From Bacteroidales bacterium UBA3743 (GTDB lineage Bacteria; Bacteroidota; Bacteroidia; Bacteroidales; Paludibacteraceae), in contig DFGT01000030.1 in assembly GCA_002371265.1 (NCBI GenBank), forward strand, positions 135,703 to 199,702: a stretch of 64,000 nucleotides of DNA, written 5' to 3'. The notes beneath the pieces are model-generated. The model had not been told where the DNA came from and did not search any database. It saw only the letters and a list, made by a program, of their open reading frames with translations. How positions within the stretch are numbered: position 1 is the stretch's first letter; the number at the start of each line of letters is the position of its first letter. Shown in pieces: positions 1 through 7,940 of this stretch. The position numbers were made by a program, and so were the translations under genes.

Positions 1-1
1 T

Positions 2-91
2 GCATCGTCGTTGGAAACATTCGGAAGCGAGTATCTGGCACCACTTGCCCAATATGTGGATTCAATCCATAAAGCTGTGGTGGCGGGATGA
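2..91 (+). CDS. C-terminal end of an unidentified protein (partial)
   Basis: The window opens inside a reading frame that ends at TGA 89-91 and leaves a 29-residue tail ending in KAVVAG. Its codons are rich in G at the first position (GCA, GAA, GGA, GAG, GTG), which looks like genuine coding sequence. A competing frame stays open from base 3 to 170, but it is tryptophan-rich and its end runs into sequence resembling an intergenic repeat, so I prefer the shorter one. The tail is too short to recognise a family. Confidence 0.35.
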   Translation, partial: ASSLETFGSEYLAPLAQYVDSIHKAVVAG

Positions 92-217
92 CAGATTCTC
101 CAACAATCCTCATATTTGGGATTTCATGTATAGACGTGCCATTGTCGCGGCTCCACTATATTCTGATTAAAATTCACATTTAATTCCGTCGCATTATATT
201 TTCCCAATCTTTTGATA

Positions 218-225
218 TAATTTTG
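218..225 (+). promoter_or_regulatory. -7 promoter box of the FISUMP lipoprotein gene
   Basis: TAATTTTG fits the Bacteroidetes TAnnTTTG box and lies 43 bases before the ATG at 268. A possible upstream start near 223 falls inside this box, which favours 268. No convincing -33 TTTG element is visible. Confidence 0.55.
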
Positions 226-267
226 TCTTCAAATATGCTTCATGACAAACTCATCAAAGTTCTAATT

Positions 268-954
268 ATGAACCGATTCAGATTATATACATGGCAATTG
301 GCGTCGATTCTTTTCTGCGTCAGCATGACATCTTGTTTTGAAGAGGAAGAAAACGAGGAAATGCTGGAAGAAGAATATTTTTATGAATATGTGGATCTTG
401 GTTTGCCAAGTGGACTCAAATGGGCAACAATGAACGTTGGGGCCACCAAGCCTGAAGAATATGGAGGATACTATTCTTGGGGCGAAATTGAAGAAAAGGA
501 ACATTATAGCTGGAGCAATGGATATAAATATGACGTTTCTGAGAGCAGTCTATTAGCAATAAATGTAGTAGACTCATGCGGTAATCTCACATATTCTCAT
601 GATGCGGCATCAATGAATTGGGGTGGACTATGGAGGACTCCTACAGAATCAGAATTCAAAGAACTTATCGACCATTGCGACTGGAATTGGACGAATCTGA
701 ATGGAGTGAATGGCTATATGGTATCAAGTAAAGAGAAAGACAACAAAAATTCAATTTTTCTTCCAGCCGGAGGAATCAACGTTTACCCAGAACTAGTTAA
801 ATTAGGCGAGTTTGGCTACTATTGGTGTGCTAATACCAGCGACGACTATTCCTTGTATTCCACCACATTTCAGTTTAATTCCGACATGAAAAAACTAGGC
901 AGAATCAGTTTGCGATATTCAGGACAAGCTGTCCGCCCTGTCGCAGAATACTGA
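268..954 (+). CDS. FISUMP-domain lipoprotein
   Basis: The 228-residue protein begins with a signal peptide ending in a lipobox (MTSC, Cys23). An acidic stretch follows, of the kind often seen after the lipid anchor of exported Bacteroidota lipoproteins. The rest matches the Fibrobacter succinogenes major paralogous (FISUMP) domain: YVDLGLPSG, an NVGA motif, a YYSWGE motif, a WRTPT motif and a closing RPV segment. The molecular role of this family is unknown; members are secreted or surface proteins and often occur in many copies. The start at 268 gives a clean signal peptide; starts at 223 or 235 would put an unlikely extension in front of it. A frameshifted paralogue lies at 61033-61693. The gene stands alone. 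Confidence 0.8.
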   Translation: MNRFRLYTWQLASILFCVSMTSCFEEEENEEMLEEEYFYEYVDLGLPSGLKWATMNVGATKPEEYGGYYSWGEIEEKEHYSWSNGYKYDVSESSLLAINVVDSCGNLTYSHDAASMNWGGLWRTPTESEFKELIDHCDWNWTNLNGVNGYMVSSKEKDNKNSIFLPAGGINVYPELVKLGEFGYYWCANTSDDYSLYSTTFQFNSDMKKLGRISLRYSGQAVRPVAEY

Positions 955-1076
955 TATATTCCATATCATCATCTGTAAATGCACGTAGTATTATTCAATG
1001 ATATCCATTTTCGGGAAAGCTCAGTTTTTTCTGAAAAACAAATCTCTGATTATTTCCAATTTAACCACGGAATACA

Positions 1077-1084
1077 TATTTTTG
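1077..1084 (+). promoter_or_regulatory. -7 promoter box of the toxin-antitoxin pair
   Basis: TATTTTTG matches TAnnTTTG and lies 63 bases before the antitoxin ATG at 1148. The leader of about 55 bases leaves room for autoregulation by the TA complex, but I see no clear operator palindrome in it. Confidence 0.5.
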
Positions 1085-1147
1085 CATAAAACCTTATGGT
1101 TGATGGGATACAACCATATATTTTTCAGAATCTAAAATTTTTACGTT

Positions 1148-1363
1148 ATGTCATATTCCGAATTAGCTAAATTAGAATTGTGGAATGCAGTAAACTGTAT
1201 CCATTCACAATCTGATCTTGACGAATTCAAGAATCTGATTGCAAAATTCTTCGCAGAAAAGGCCCAAAAAGCTATAGATGCATTATGGGAAGACGGAGCT
1301 ATAAATGAAGAGACTATTGAGACTTGGGGCAATGAACACATGAGAACACCATACAGAAAATGA
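1148..1363 (+). CDS. Putative antitoxin of a PIN-domain toxin-antitoxin pair
   Basis: A small 71-residue protein, predicted mostly helical, with no recognisable DNA-binding fold; residues 7-55 are rich in Ala, Lys and Glu. Its stop overlaps the start of the next gene by four bases (ATGA at 1360-1363). That overlap and gene order are typical of type II toxin-antitoxin operons, with the antitoxin first. Antitoxin function is inferred only from size, position and the PIN-domain partner. In such systems the antitoxin binds and blocks the PIN nuclease and often represses its own operon. I do not recognise the family by sequence. Confidence 0.6.
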   Translation: MSYSELAKLELWNAVNCIHSQSDLDEFKNLIAKFFAEKAQKAIDALWEDGAINEETIETWGNEHMRTPYRK

Positions 1364-1764
1364 GACTTATTGTTCTAGATACCAATTGTTTGCTACAATC
1401 ACTACCATCCAAGAGTCCATTCCATAATGTTTGGACATGTATTTTGGATGGTTCAGTATCTCTGTGCGTCAACACTGAAATTCTCAATGAATACGAAGAG
1501 ATTATCAGTCAGAAAACGACAAAAGAAATCGCCTACAATGTTGTAGAAGCGATAGCCAAACTTAGCACTACTAAATTCCAAACCGCTTATTATCATTTCA
1601 ACCTCATCAATTCAGATCCAGATGACAACAAATTTGTCGATTGTGCAATAGCTTCAAACGCAGAACTCATTGTAACAAACGACGCTCATTTTGACATTCT
1701 CAAAACAATAGAATTTCCGAAATTGGAAATTTCTACCTTACAAAAATTTTCATCTAGCCTTTAA
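1360..1764 (+). CDS. PIN-domain ribonuclease toxin
   Basis: A 134-residue protein covering a whole PIN domain. Motifs in order: VLDTN with Asp7, a central acidic NTEILNEYEE segment (Glu40, Glu44), SDPDDNKFVDCA with Asp89 and Asp94, and TNDAHF with Asp108. These acidic residues form the Mg-dependent RNase active site in the family. It resembles the COG1569 type of putative toxins, which end soon after the TND motif. It is translationally coupled to the preceding small gene. The expected role is RNA cleavage and growth inhibition when the antitoxin is lost; the RNA target cannot be read from sequence. All key residues are present, so the toxin is probably functional. Confidence 0.85.
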   Translation: MRLIVLDTNCLLQSLPSKSPFHNVWTCILDGSVSLCVNTEILNEYEEIISQKTTKEIAYNVVEAIAKLSTTKFQTAYYHFNLINSDPDDNKFVDCAIASNAELIVTNDAHFDILKTIEFPKLEISTLQKFSSSL

Positions 1765-1935
1765 TCCTCATAATATAAGGGATCCTTCAATCATCCATAA
1801 AAATGCCATTGTTGCGTCTATATAATTGCGATATCCATGCCTATATGTGAAAAACCTTCGATATCTTCCCCATCAATTTCCGCATTATGCATTACGAATT
1901 GCGCATTATAAATTAGATTTTATCGGGCTTTTGAT

Positions 1936-1943
1936 GTAACTTT
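1936..1943 (+). promoter_or_regulatory. -7 promoter box of the patatin gene
   Basis: TAACTTTG matches TAnnTTTG. It ends only 12 bases before the ATG at 1956, so the mRNA would have a leader of about six bases or less. An upstream GTG at 1944 abuts the box and is unlikely to be the start. Confidence 0.55.
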
Positions 1944-1955
1944 GTGGCCGGAAAT

Positions 1956-4067
1956 ATGAAAAAAATACACATTACATTGAAAAAAATATTACTGCTTCTG
2001 CTCTCTTGTGTTTGTTTTTCGTCTGTTTGGGCTGAAAATGAGAATCCAATCATACCTGAGCAGGATTCGTCTGTACAGAAAAAAAATCCGAAAGTGGCTC
2101 TTGTGCTTGCGGGTGGCGGTGCAAAAGGTTTGGCTCACATTGGTGTTATCAAAGTGCTTGAAGAGGCTGGTTTGCCTATCGACATCGTTGTCGGCAACTC
2201 TATGGGCAGCATCGTGGGTGGTCTGTACGCTATCGGCTATGATGCCAACCAGCTGGATAGCCTGACTCGTGCCACAGACTGGAGCGACCTTCTTTTAGAC
2301 TCTCCTAATTACGGAAATAAGTTGTTGACTTCCAAGAAGATGAACGAAACTTATCAGCTTCGTGTCTCCCTTGATCCGCAACGTCGAATCCGCCAAGGTG
2401 GTTTGACGGGATTGATCGATGGAATGAACATTGAAAGTATGCTCACTCATCTTACCGAAGGAGTGGACGACAATGTGGATTTCAACACTCTTCCCCGCCC
2501 TTTCGCATGTAATGCGACGGATGTGAAAACCGGCTCAATATATGAGTTTCACAATGGAGACATTGCTATGGCGATGCGCGCGTCGATGGCTATTCCCGGC
2601 GTGTTCACCCCTATTCATAAAGACTCATTGATGCTCGTAGACGGATTTGTGACCAACAACTACCCAGTGGATGTGGCACGACGTATGGGCGCGGATATTA
2701 TCGTAGGTGTCGACTTGGTGTCGCATTCACAAGAAGCGGTGAACTATGATAATTTCACCAATCTTATGACTCACCTCCTTGAACTTAGCAGTTCGAATCT
2801 CTACGACAAAAATATCAAGGACACACAAATATATATCGACGTCGACGTGACTGGATTCGCCAGTTCCAGCTTCGGCAAAGAGGAAATCGACACTCTGATA
2901 AAACGTGGAGAAGCCAGAGCCCGTCAGCTATTGCCACTGATAGTGCAGCTGCGTGACTCTCTGCTGAACGACGGACACAGTCCATACAATCATATAGTTT
3001 ATACCGCGCCTAAAAAATCAGATACTGACGACGACCAGAATAATGCGTTCAGAAAAACATTCCGCACCAGCTCTATCAACTTAGGAGCTCGATTCGACAA
3101 CGATGAGTATGCGTCGCTGCACGTCAACCCTCAATTCATGCTGCCTACAAAGAAAAAGGACATGATGGTGCAGCTGTATGCACGTCTTGGACTACGTCTG
3201 AAGGGTGAGATGAGTTTTGACAAATTCACCGAAAAAAACAGTCGCTTCGGATCTTCCTATTTCTTTGAGCACGGTGAGTTTCAATTCTACAACTATGGAG
3301 AACGTGCCGCCGTCATCACATCATATCACCAATGTCCACGCTTCTACTTCTCGCAGGAGTGGAACAAGGTGCAATACACATTCGGACTCCGTTTCGACTG
3401 GTATAAATACACAGATATTCTCGTCGACCAAGGGCTTCCGTCGCCAAGAACAGATAAGAATGATCATTTCTTCACGCTCTATGTCCAAGCGGAATATAAC
3501 TCGCTCAACTCTGAAATTTTTCCATTGAAGGGAACACTTTTCAATTGTAGCGCAAGTTTGGTGACCAGAAATCTCATATATTACATCAACGACAGACCAC
3601 TGCCAATGTTCCAGATGAATTGGAAAACCGTCATTCCTGTAGGCTCACCTCGATTCACCGTTGGCCCACACGTGCGTGGACGAGCTTTGCTTACTGGGGT
3701 GGACGACAGCCCGGCTCCGTTTGCCCTGCTCAATACAATCGGAGGATTGAAATCAGGAATGAAAATGGACCAACAGATTGTGGCGGCAGGTATGGCAAAC
3801 GTGGAATTAATCAGTGACAATGGCATTCTGTTCGGAGGACTTGACCTACAGCAACGTATCGGAGACAACCATTATATACAAGCGTCTATCGACGGTGGAA
3901 CAATAGCCGATCACGTCAGAGAGGCAGTCATGAAAGACCACCTCACTTGGGGTGCACAGTTAGGCTACAGCTACGACACAGGTGCGGGGCCACTATCTCT
4001 GACCGGCTATTGGAGTGAGCGTACACGCAGAATAGCTTTTATGTTTAATTTCGGATACTTTTTCTAA
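1956..4067 (+). CDS. Patatin-like phospholipase fused to an outer-membrane beta-barrel (type Vd / PlpD-like)
   Basis: A 703-residue exported protein. Residues 1-26 are a signal peptide. A patatin domain covers about 45-330, with the oxyanion loop GGGAKG (53-58), the nucleophile motif GNSMG (Ser82) and the DG motif (Asp229), giving a complete Ser-Asp dyad. Residues about 365-703 look like a BamA-type barrel of alternating strands ending in Phe-Phe, as expected for outer-membrane insertion. This layout is that of the PlpD / type Vd autotransporter family, in which the lipase is moved across the outer membrane by its own barrel. Known members hydrolyse phospholipids; the substrate here is not evident. 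The gene is monocistronic. The start at 1956 is chosen because it begins the signal peptide. Confidence 0.88.
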   Translation: MKKIHITLKKILLLLLSCVCFSSVWAENENPIIPEQDSSVQKKNPKVALVLAGGGAKGLAHIGVIKVLEEAGLPIDIVVGNSMGSIVGGLYAIGYDANQLDSLTRATDWSDLLLDSPNYGNKLLTSKKMNETYQLRVSLDPQRRIRQGGLTGLIDGMNIESMLTHLTEGVDDNVDFNTLPRPFACNATDVKTGSIYEFHNGDIAMAMRASMAIPGVFTPIHKDSLMLVDGFVTNNYPVDVARRMGADIIVGVDLVSHSQEAVNYDNFTNLMTHLLELSSSNLYDKNIKDTQIYIDVDVTGFASSSFGKEEIDTLIKRGEARARQLLPLIVQLRDSLLNDGHSPYNHIVYTAPKKSDTDDDQNNAFRKTFRTSSINLGARFDNDEYASLHVNPQFMLPTKKKDMMVQLYARLGLRLKGEMSFDKFTEKNSRFGSSYFFEHGEFQFYNYGERAAVITSYHQCPRFYFSQEWNKVQYTFGLRFDWYKYTDILVDQGLPSPRTDKNDHFFTLYVQAEYNSLNSEIFPLKGTLFNCSASLVTRNLIYYINDRPLPMFQMNWKTVIPVGSPRFTVGPHVRGRALLTGVDDSPAPFALLNTIGGLKSGMKMDQQIVAAGMANVELISDNGILFGGLDLQQRIGDNHYIQASIDGGTIADHVREAVMKDHLTWGAQLGYSYDTGAGPLSLTGYWSERTRRIAFMFNFGYFF

Positions 4068-4117
4068 ATTAGAAATTATAAATGCGGAATGCTAAATTGT
4101 TGATGATAATTATTGTA

Positions 4118-4138
4118 GGGCTGGTTTGAAACCAGCCC
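4118..4138. repeat. Perfect intergenic palindrome
   Basis: Ten-base arms GGGCTGGTTT and AAACCAGCCC around a single central G, between the patatin and GH95 genes. It shares the GGTTTnAAACC core with the imperfect elements at 7690-7712 and 59932-59953. There is no T-tract, so it is not an obvious terminator. Confidence 0.7.
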
Positions 4139-4303
4139 CAGCCATTGCAAAACCGGATTCTGAACCTTATCAAATAAAAAAAATCTCTACACTTAATCCA
4201 TACAGTCAAAAAATTCATCATTATTGTTACAATAGTCACCGTACCCTTGAAAATAATTGTATTATTTTTAAGGGCGAATATGATTTCACACTAGACAACA
4301 CAA

Positions 4304-7303
4304 ATGAAAAACCAACTACACAACATGAAAACACGTCTATTATTCAAACTGCTTGGCAGTGTGCTGATTTGGGCAGGATGTATTCTCCACTCAAACGCCA
4401 AGCCAATGGTACTATGGTACGGTTCGGATGCAGGTGACAGTTTCACCGATGCCCTTCCTATCGGCAATGGCTATATGGGTGGACTGATCTACGGTGGTGT
4501 GAAAAAAGACATCATCGGTCTGAACGAAAGCACAGTATGGTCTGGTGGCCCCGGTGACAACAACAAAGCTGGTGCGGCCAACTATCTGAACGATGCGAGA
4601 AACGCCCTTTTCTCCGGAGATTACAGGACTGCAGAGGCCATTGTCAGCAACAACATGATCGGTTATGGTCCAGCCAGTTTCCAACCTGTCGGCAATCTGG
4701 AATTGAGTTTTCCTCACTCAAACGTGTCGAACTACTACAGAGAATTGGATCTCAGTACCGCCATAGCCAAAACTAAATATGTCTGCGACGGTGTGGAATA
4801 TACACGTGAGTATTTCGCGAGTTATCCCGACCATGTCATCGTGATTCGTCTCACTGCCAATAAAGCTGGCAAAATCTCCGTCGACGCTACGATGACAACC
4901 CCACACATGAATAATTATATGTCGGTCGACGGGAATACCCTCGTCTACGATGTGACTGTCAACTCCATCAAATTCCAGAATCGTCTTAATATTGTAGCCG
5001 ACGGTGGTTCAGTTTCGGCTTCAAACAATAAGATCAGTGTGTCGGGAGCTAATTCAGCCACTCTTATTCTGACAACTGCCACTAACTTCAATTCCTACAA
5101 TGACGTCTCCGGAAATCCCGGTGCTCGTGCGTCTGAGATAATGAGCAAAGCAATGGAAAAAGATTATGATCAGTTGCTGAAAAATCATCTGGACGACTAC
5201 AAAGCTTTGTTCGACCGTGTCAGACTTGATTTGGGAGAAGCCCACGCAAGTGCAGGAGACATCACGTCGACACGTGTCAAGAATTTCAACGACACCGACG
5301 ATCCTTCTTTTGTGGAATTATACTACCAATACGGACGCTACCTGTTGATCGCAAGTTCAAGAGCAGGTGGTCAGCCAGCCAACCTTCAAGGAATATGGAA
5401 CAAAGACACCAACCCTGTATGGGGCAGCAAATACACCACCAACATCAATCTGGAGATGAACTATTGGCTGGCAGAATCCGCCAATCTTTCTGAATGTGCC
5501 TACCCTCTTATCAACAAAGTGAAGTCGATGGTGCCACAAGGAGAGAAGACAGCGAAAGTGCATTGGGGTGTCGACGAAGGATGGGTGGAGCATCACAACA
5601 CCGATCTTTGGAACCGTTCGGCACCGATTGACGGAACATGGGGGCTATGGCCGACAGGAGCAGGATGGCTATGTACCCACCTATGGGAGCACTATCTTTT
5701 CAACCCAACAGACAAAGAGTTTTTGGCTGATGTCTACCCTACTATAAAAGGAGCCGCCCAATTCTTCCTGAACTGTGTGGTGGAAGAACCCGTGTCTGGA
5801 CACAAATATTTGGTGACTGCGCCAAGTTGCTCGCCAGAAAACGCTCATGGCGGATATAATGTCTGCTTTGCTCCGACAATGGACAACCAGATAATCCGCG
5901 ACGTGTGGAACTACACAATCCAAGCATCCGATATATTGGGTGTGGACGAAGATCTACGCACGAAAATGCAGGCTGCTGTCAAACGTCTGCCTCCTCATAA
6001 AATTGGAAAGTACGATCAGCTACAGGAATGGTTCGACGACTGGGATGACCCACGAAGCGACCACCGCCACGTCTCGCACCTCTACGGAATGTTCCCAAGT
6101 GCTCAGATAACAGTTGGCGAGACTCCAGAACTTGCCAATGCCGCAAAAAAGACATTGGAACAACGTGGAGATCTGGCAACGGGATGGTCTCTCGCCTGGA
6201 AAATAAACCTTTGGGCTCGTCTGCACGACGGTGACCACGCCTACAATCTCATCCGTATGCTTCTGACTCCAGACAGAACATACAACAATATGTTTGACGC
6301 TCACCCACCTTTCCAGATCGACGGAAACTTCGGTGCCGTTTCAGGAGTGAACGAGATGCTAATGCAGAGCCACAACGGAAAAATACAACTGCTTCCAGCA
6401 CTTCCGTCGAAATGGGCAAAAGGACATATAAATGGATTGCGTGCTCGTGGAGGATTTGTGGTAGACTCTTTGGCATGGGTCGACCACAAACTTGATTTCA
6501 TCTCAATCACATCCCAATGTGGCGGAGAATTGAATCTTCTATATAACGGAAATCAAATCACTTTGGAGACAAAAGCAGGTGAGGTCTACCAATTCGACGC
6601 GAACCTGAAGCTGACAAACCAGCCGTTTGAGGCAATTGTGATACCTGCAAAGATTGAGGCTGAAGACTATATCTCAATGTCAGGAGTGCAGATAGAGCCA
6701 GACGAAAACGGAGTGCTTAACCTCGGATGGATCAACGACGGTGATTGGTCGGAGTATCTGATTGACGTCCCAACAAACGGAAAATATCAGTTCCGAGCAA
6801 ATGTTGCGTCGGAAGCAGAAAGCGAAAGCCACATATTGCTGCTTGACTCGACAGACTCAAAAATAGGTGAATTCACCGTCGATCCAGAAAAAACAGACGG
6901 TTGGAACGATTGGTACACCGACACTACGACAGTGAATCTGCAGAAAGGAGTGCAGACGCTCAAACTTCACTACACTGGAGAGAGTGCATTCCTGATGAAT
7001 ATAGATTGGTTTGAGCTGGAGCTGATTGAAAGTTCATCGGCCGAAATAATAAGTTCAAATACAGCGCGGTTAAAATTATTGTCGTCGACGGGAGGAAAGA
7101 TAGACCTTCTTCTGACTCCTGAGACAAATGAAAACTACACCATTTCACTGATCGGAATAGACGGCAAAACATTGTCGACATTCACAGGTAGAGGAAACAA
7201 ACATTTGCGTTTTGGCGACTATACACCACTACCGATGGGCACATACTGCATCGTTATGCGGAATGGATCAGAAAAAGATGTGATTAAGGTGATTGTGAAA
7301 TAA
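4304..7303 (+). CDS. GH95 family alpha-L-fucosidase-like glycosidase with CBM6 and T9SS sorting domain
   Basis: A 999-residue exported enzyme. The GH95 region runs from about 35 to 770 and holds the family motifs: NINLEMNYW (Asn380, Asn382), SPEN (Glu512, matching the general acid position) and QIDGNFG (Asp673). GH95 members cleave alpha-1,2-linked L-fucose or, in some cases, L-galactose. Residues about 782-912 resemble a CBM6 module (AEDY start, WINDGDW, MNIDWFEL). Residues about 918-999 form a T9SS type A sorting domain ending in KVIVK, so the enzyme should be exported by T9SS. A second start at 4325 would give a neater signal peptide; the first ATG is reported. No SusCD pair or other glycosidase is nearby. 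Host mucin or plant xyloglucan fucose are plausible targets (inference). Confidence 0.88.
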   Translation: MKNQLHNMKTRLLFKLLGSVLIWAGCILHSNAKPMVLWYGSDAGDSFTDALPIGNGYMGGLIYGGVKKDIIGLNESTVWSGGPGDNNKAGAANYLNDARNALFSGDYRTAEAIVSNNMIGYGPASFQPVGNLELSFPHSNVSNYYRELDLSTAIAKTKYVCDGVEYTREYFASYPDHVIVIRLTANKAGKISVDATMTTPHMNNYMSVDGNTLVYDVTVNSIKFQNRLNIVADGGSVSASNNKISVSGANSATLILTTATNFNSYNDVSGNPGARASEIMSKAMEKDYDQLLKNHLDDYKALFDRVRLDLGEAHASAGDITSTRVKNFNDTDDPSFVELYYQYGRYLLIASSRAGGQPANLQGIWNKDTNPVWGSKYTTNINLEMNYWLAESANLSECAYPLINKVKSMVPQGEKTAKVHWGVDEGWVEHHNTDLWNRSAPIDGTWGLWPTGAGWLCTHLWEHYLFNPTDKEFLADVYPTIKGAAQFFLNCVVEEPVSGHKYLVTAPSCSPENAHGGYNVCFAPTMDNQIIRDVWNYTIQASDILGVDEDLRTKMQAAVKRLPPHKIGKYDQLQEWFDDWDDPRSDHRHVSHLYGMFPSAQITVGETPELANAAKKTLEQRGDLATGWSLAWKINLWARLHDGDHAYNLIRMLLTPDRTYNNMFDAHPPFQIDGNFGAVSGVNEMLMQSHNGKIQLLPALPSKWAKGHINGLRARGGFVVDSLAWVDHKLDFISITSQCGGELNLLYNGNQITLETKAGEVYQFDANLKLTNQPFEAIVIPAKIEAEDYISMSGVQIEPDENGVLNLGWINDGDWSEYLIDVPTNGKYQFRANVASEAESESHILLLDSTDSKIGEFTVDPEKTDGWNDWYTDTTTVNLQKGVQTLKLHYTGESAFLMNIDWFELELIESSSAEIISSNTARLKLLSSTGGKIDLLLTPETNENYTISLIGIDGKTLSTFTGRGNKHLRFGDYTPLPMGTYCIVMRNGSEKDVIKVIVK

Positions 7304-7342
7304 AAGAGAACCATAAATTACAGACAAACAACTTTTTAATAA

Positions 7343-7380
7343 TGAGGATTGTAAAGGAGATCCATCCTTTACAATCCTCA
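7343..7380 (+). terminator. Strong hairpin downstream of the GH95 gene
   Basis: A perfect 16-base inverted repeat (7343-7358 with 7365-7380) around a 6-base loop, 40 bases after the GH95 stop. The following T-run is short, so it may end transcription or protect the mRNA 3' end. Confidence 0.65.
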
Positions 7381-7544
7381 AATTTTGCGTGTATTATTAA
7401 TTTAACGTGAGTTAGATGATTTGTAATCTGCGGATCATTTTCCTTTTTCTGGTTGAATTCTATCCTCTGTTTCTCATAAAAAGGAGTAAACTTTGTGTTT
7501 CTGTGGTTTTATTAAATTCTGAGTGCTCGCCTACGGCTCGCACG

Positions 7545-7576
7545 TTGGGAGGGGTTAGAGCGTTCCTCCCTTAACA
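7545..7576. repeat. Imperfect inverted repeat in the 7.3-7.9 kb gap
   Basis: GGGAGG and CCTCCC arms face each other around about 12 bases. It is followed by a copy of ACAATCCTCA, which also occurs in the 7343-7380 hairpin and near base 102. The rest of 7381-7680 is A+T-rich with no gene. Confidence 0.4.
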
Positions 7577-7689
7577 ATCCTCATTTATGGCACTCCATCT
7601 AATCATTTTTCCTACTATAATATTATATTAAAATTGACGTTAATTTAGCATTTTGCATTTATAAATTTTAATTGTACGAACTCGTATGG

Positions 7690-7712
7690 GACAGGTTTCA
7701 AAACTGCCTGTC
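7690..7712. repeat. Inverted repeat of the GGGACAGGTTTCAAA family
   Basis: GACAGG and CCTGTC arms around TTTCAAAACTG, directly before the 32-bp array. Sixteen of 17 bases match the element at 59934-59950. Confidence 0.55.
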
Positions 7713-7724
7713 ATATACAAAAAT

Positions 7725-7905
7725 CTTGGAAAAGTGGAAATTTTGACTGATTTTACCTTGGAAAAGTGGAAATTTTGAGCAAAAACATCTTGGAAAAGTG
7801 GAGTTTTTAGCCGTTTTTACCTTGGAAAAGTGGAAATTTTGGGACCAAAAAGCTTGGAAAAGTGGAAATCTTGAGCGAAATTTGCATAGAAAAATGGAAA
7901 TTTTA
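7725..7905. repeat. Six-unit tandem array with exact 32-bp period
   Basis: A core of about 21 bases, CTTGGAAAAGTGGAAATTTT plus G, begins at 7725, 7757, 7789, 7821, 7853 and 7885. Each core is separated by 11 variable bases and every period is exactly 32 bp. Units 3, 5 and 6 carry substitutions. The array ends 35 bases before the DUF4143 ATPase gene. Because 32 is not a multiple of three, it is not a coding repeat. The period is about three helical turns, so the cores face the same side of the DNA, as in a cooperative protein-binding array (inference). A related array lies at 12191-12310. Confidence 0.9.
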
Positions 7906-7940
7906 GATTATAGCAACATTTTACAAAAAGATAAAACATT

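Noticed and set aside
3..170. Open frame across the first 170 bases as the end of the first gene
   Set aside because: It is tryptophan-rich, has poor codon pattern and ends in sequence similar to an intergenic stretch near 1800. The frame ending at base 91 looks better.
4126..4437. Small gene between the patatin and GH95 genes
   Set aside because: The frame runs through a perfect palindrome and into the GH95 gene in another frame; composition is that of a gap.
7725..7905. Could be a CRISPR array
   Set aside because: Repeats are about 21 bases with spacers of only 11, and units differ from each other. No cas genes are near.
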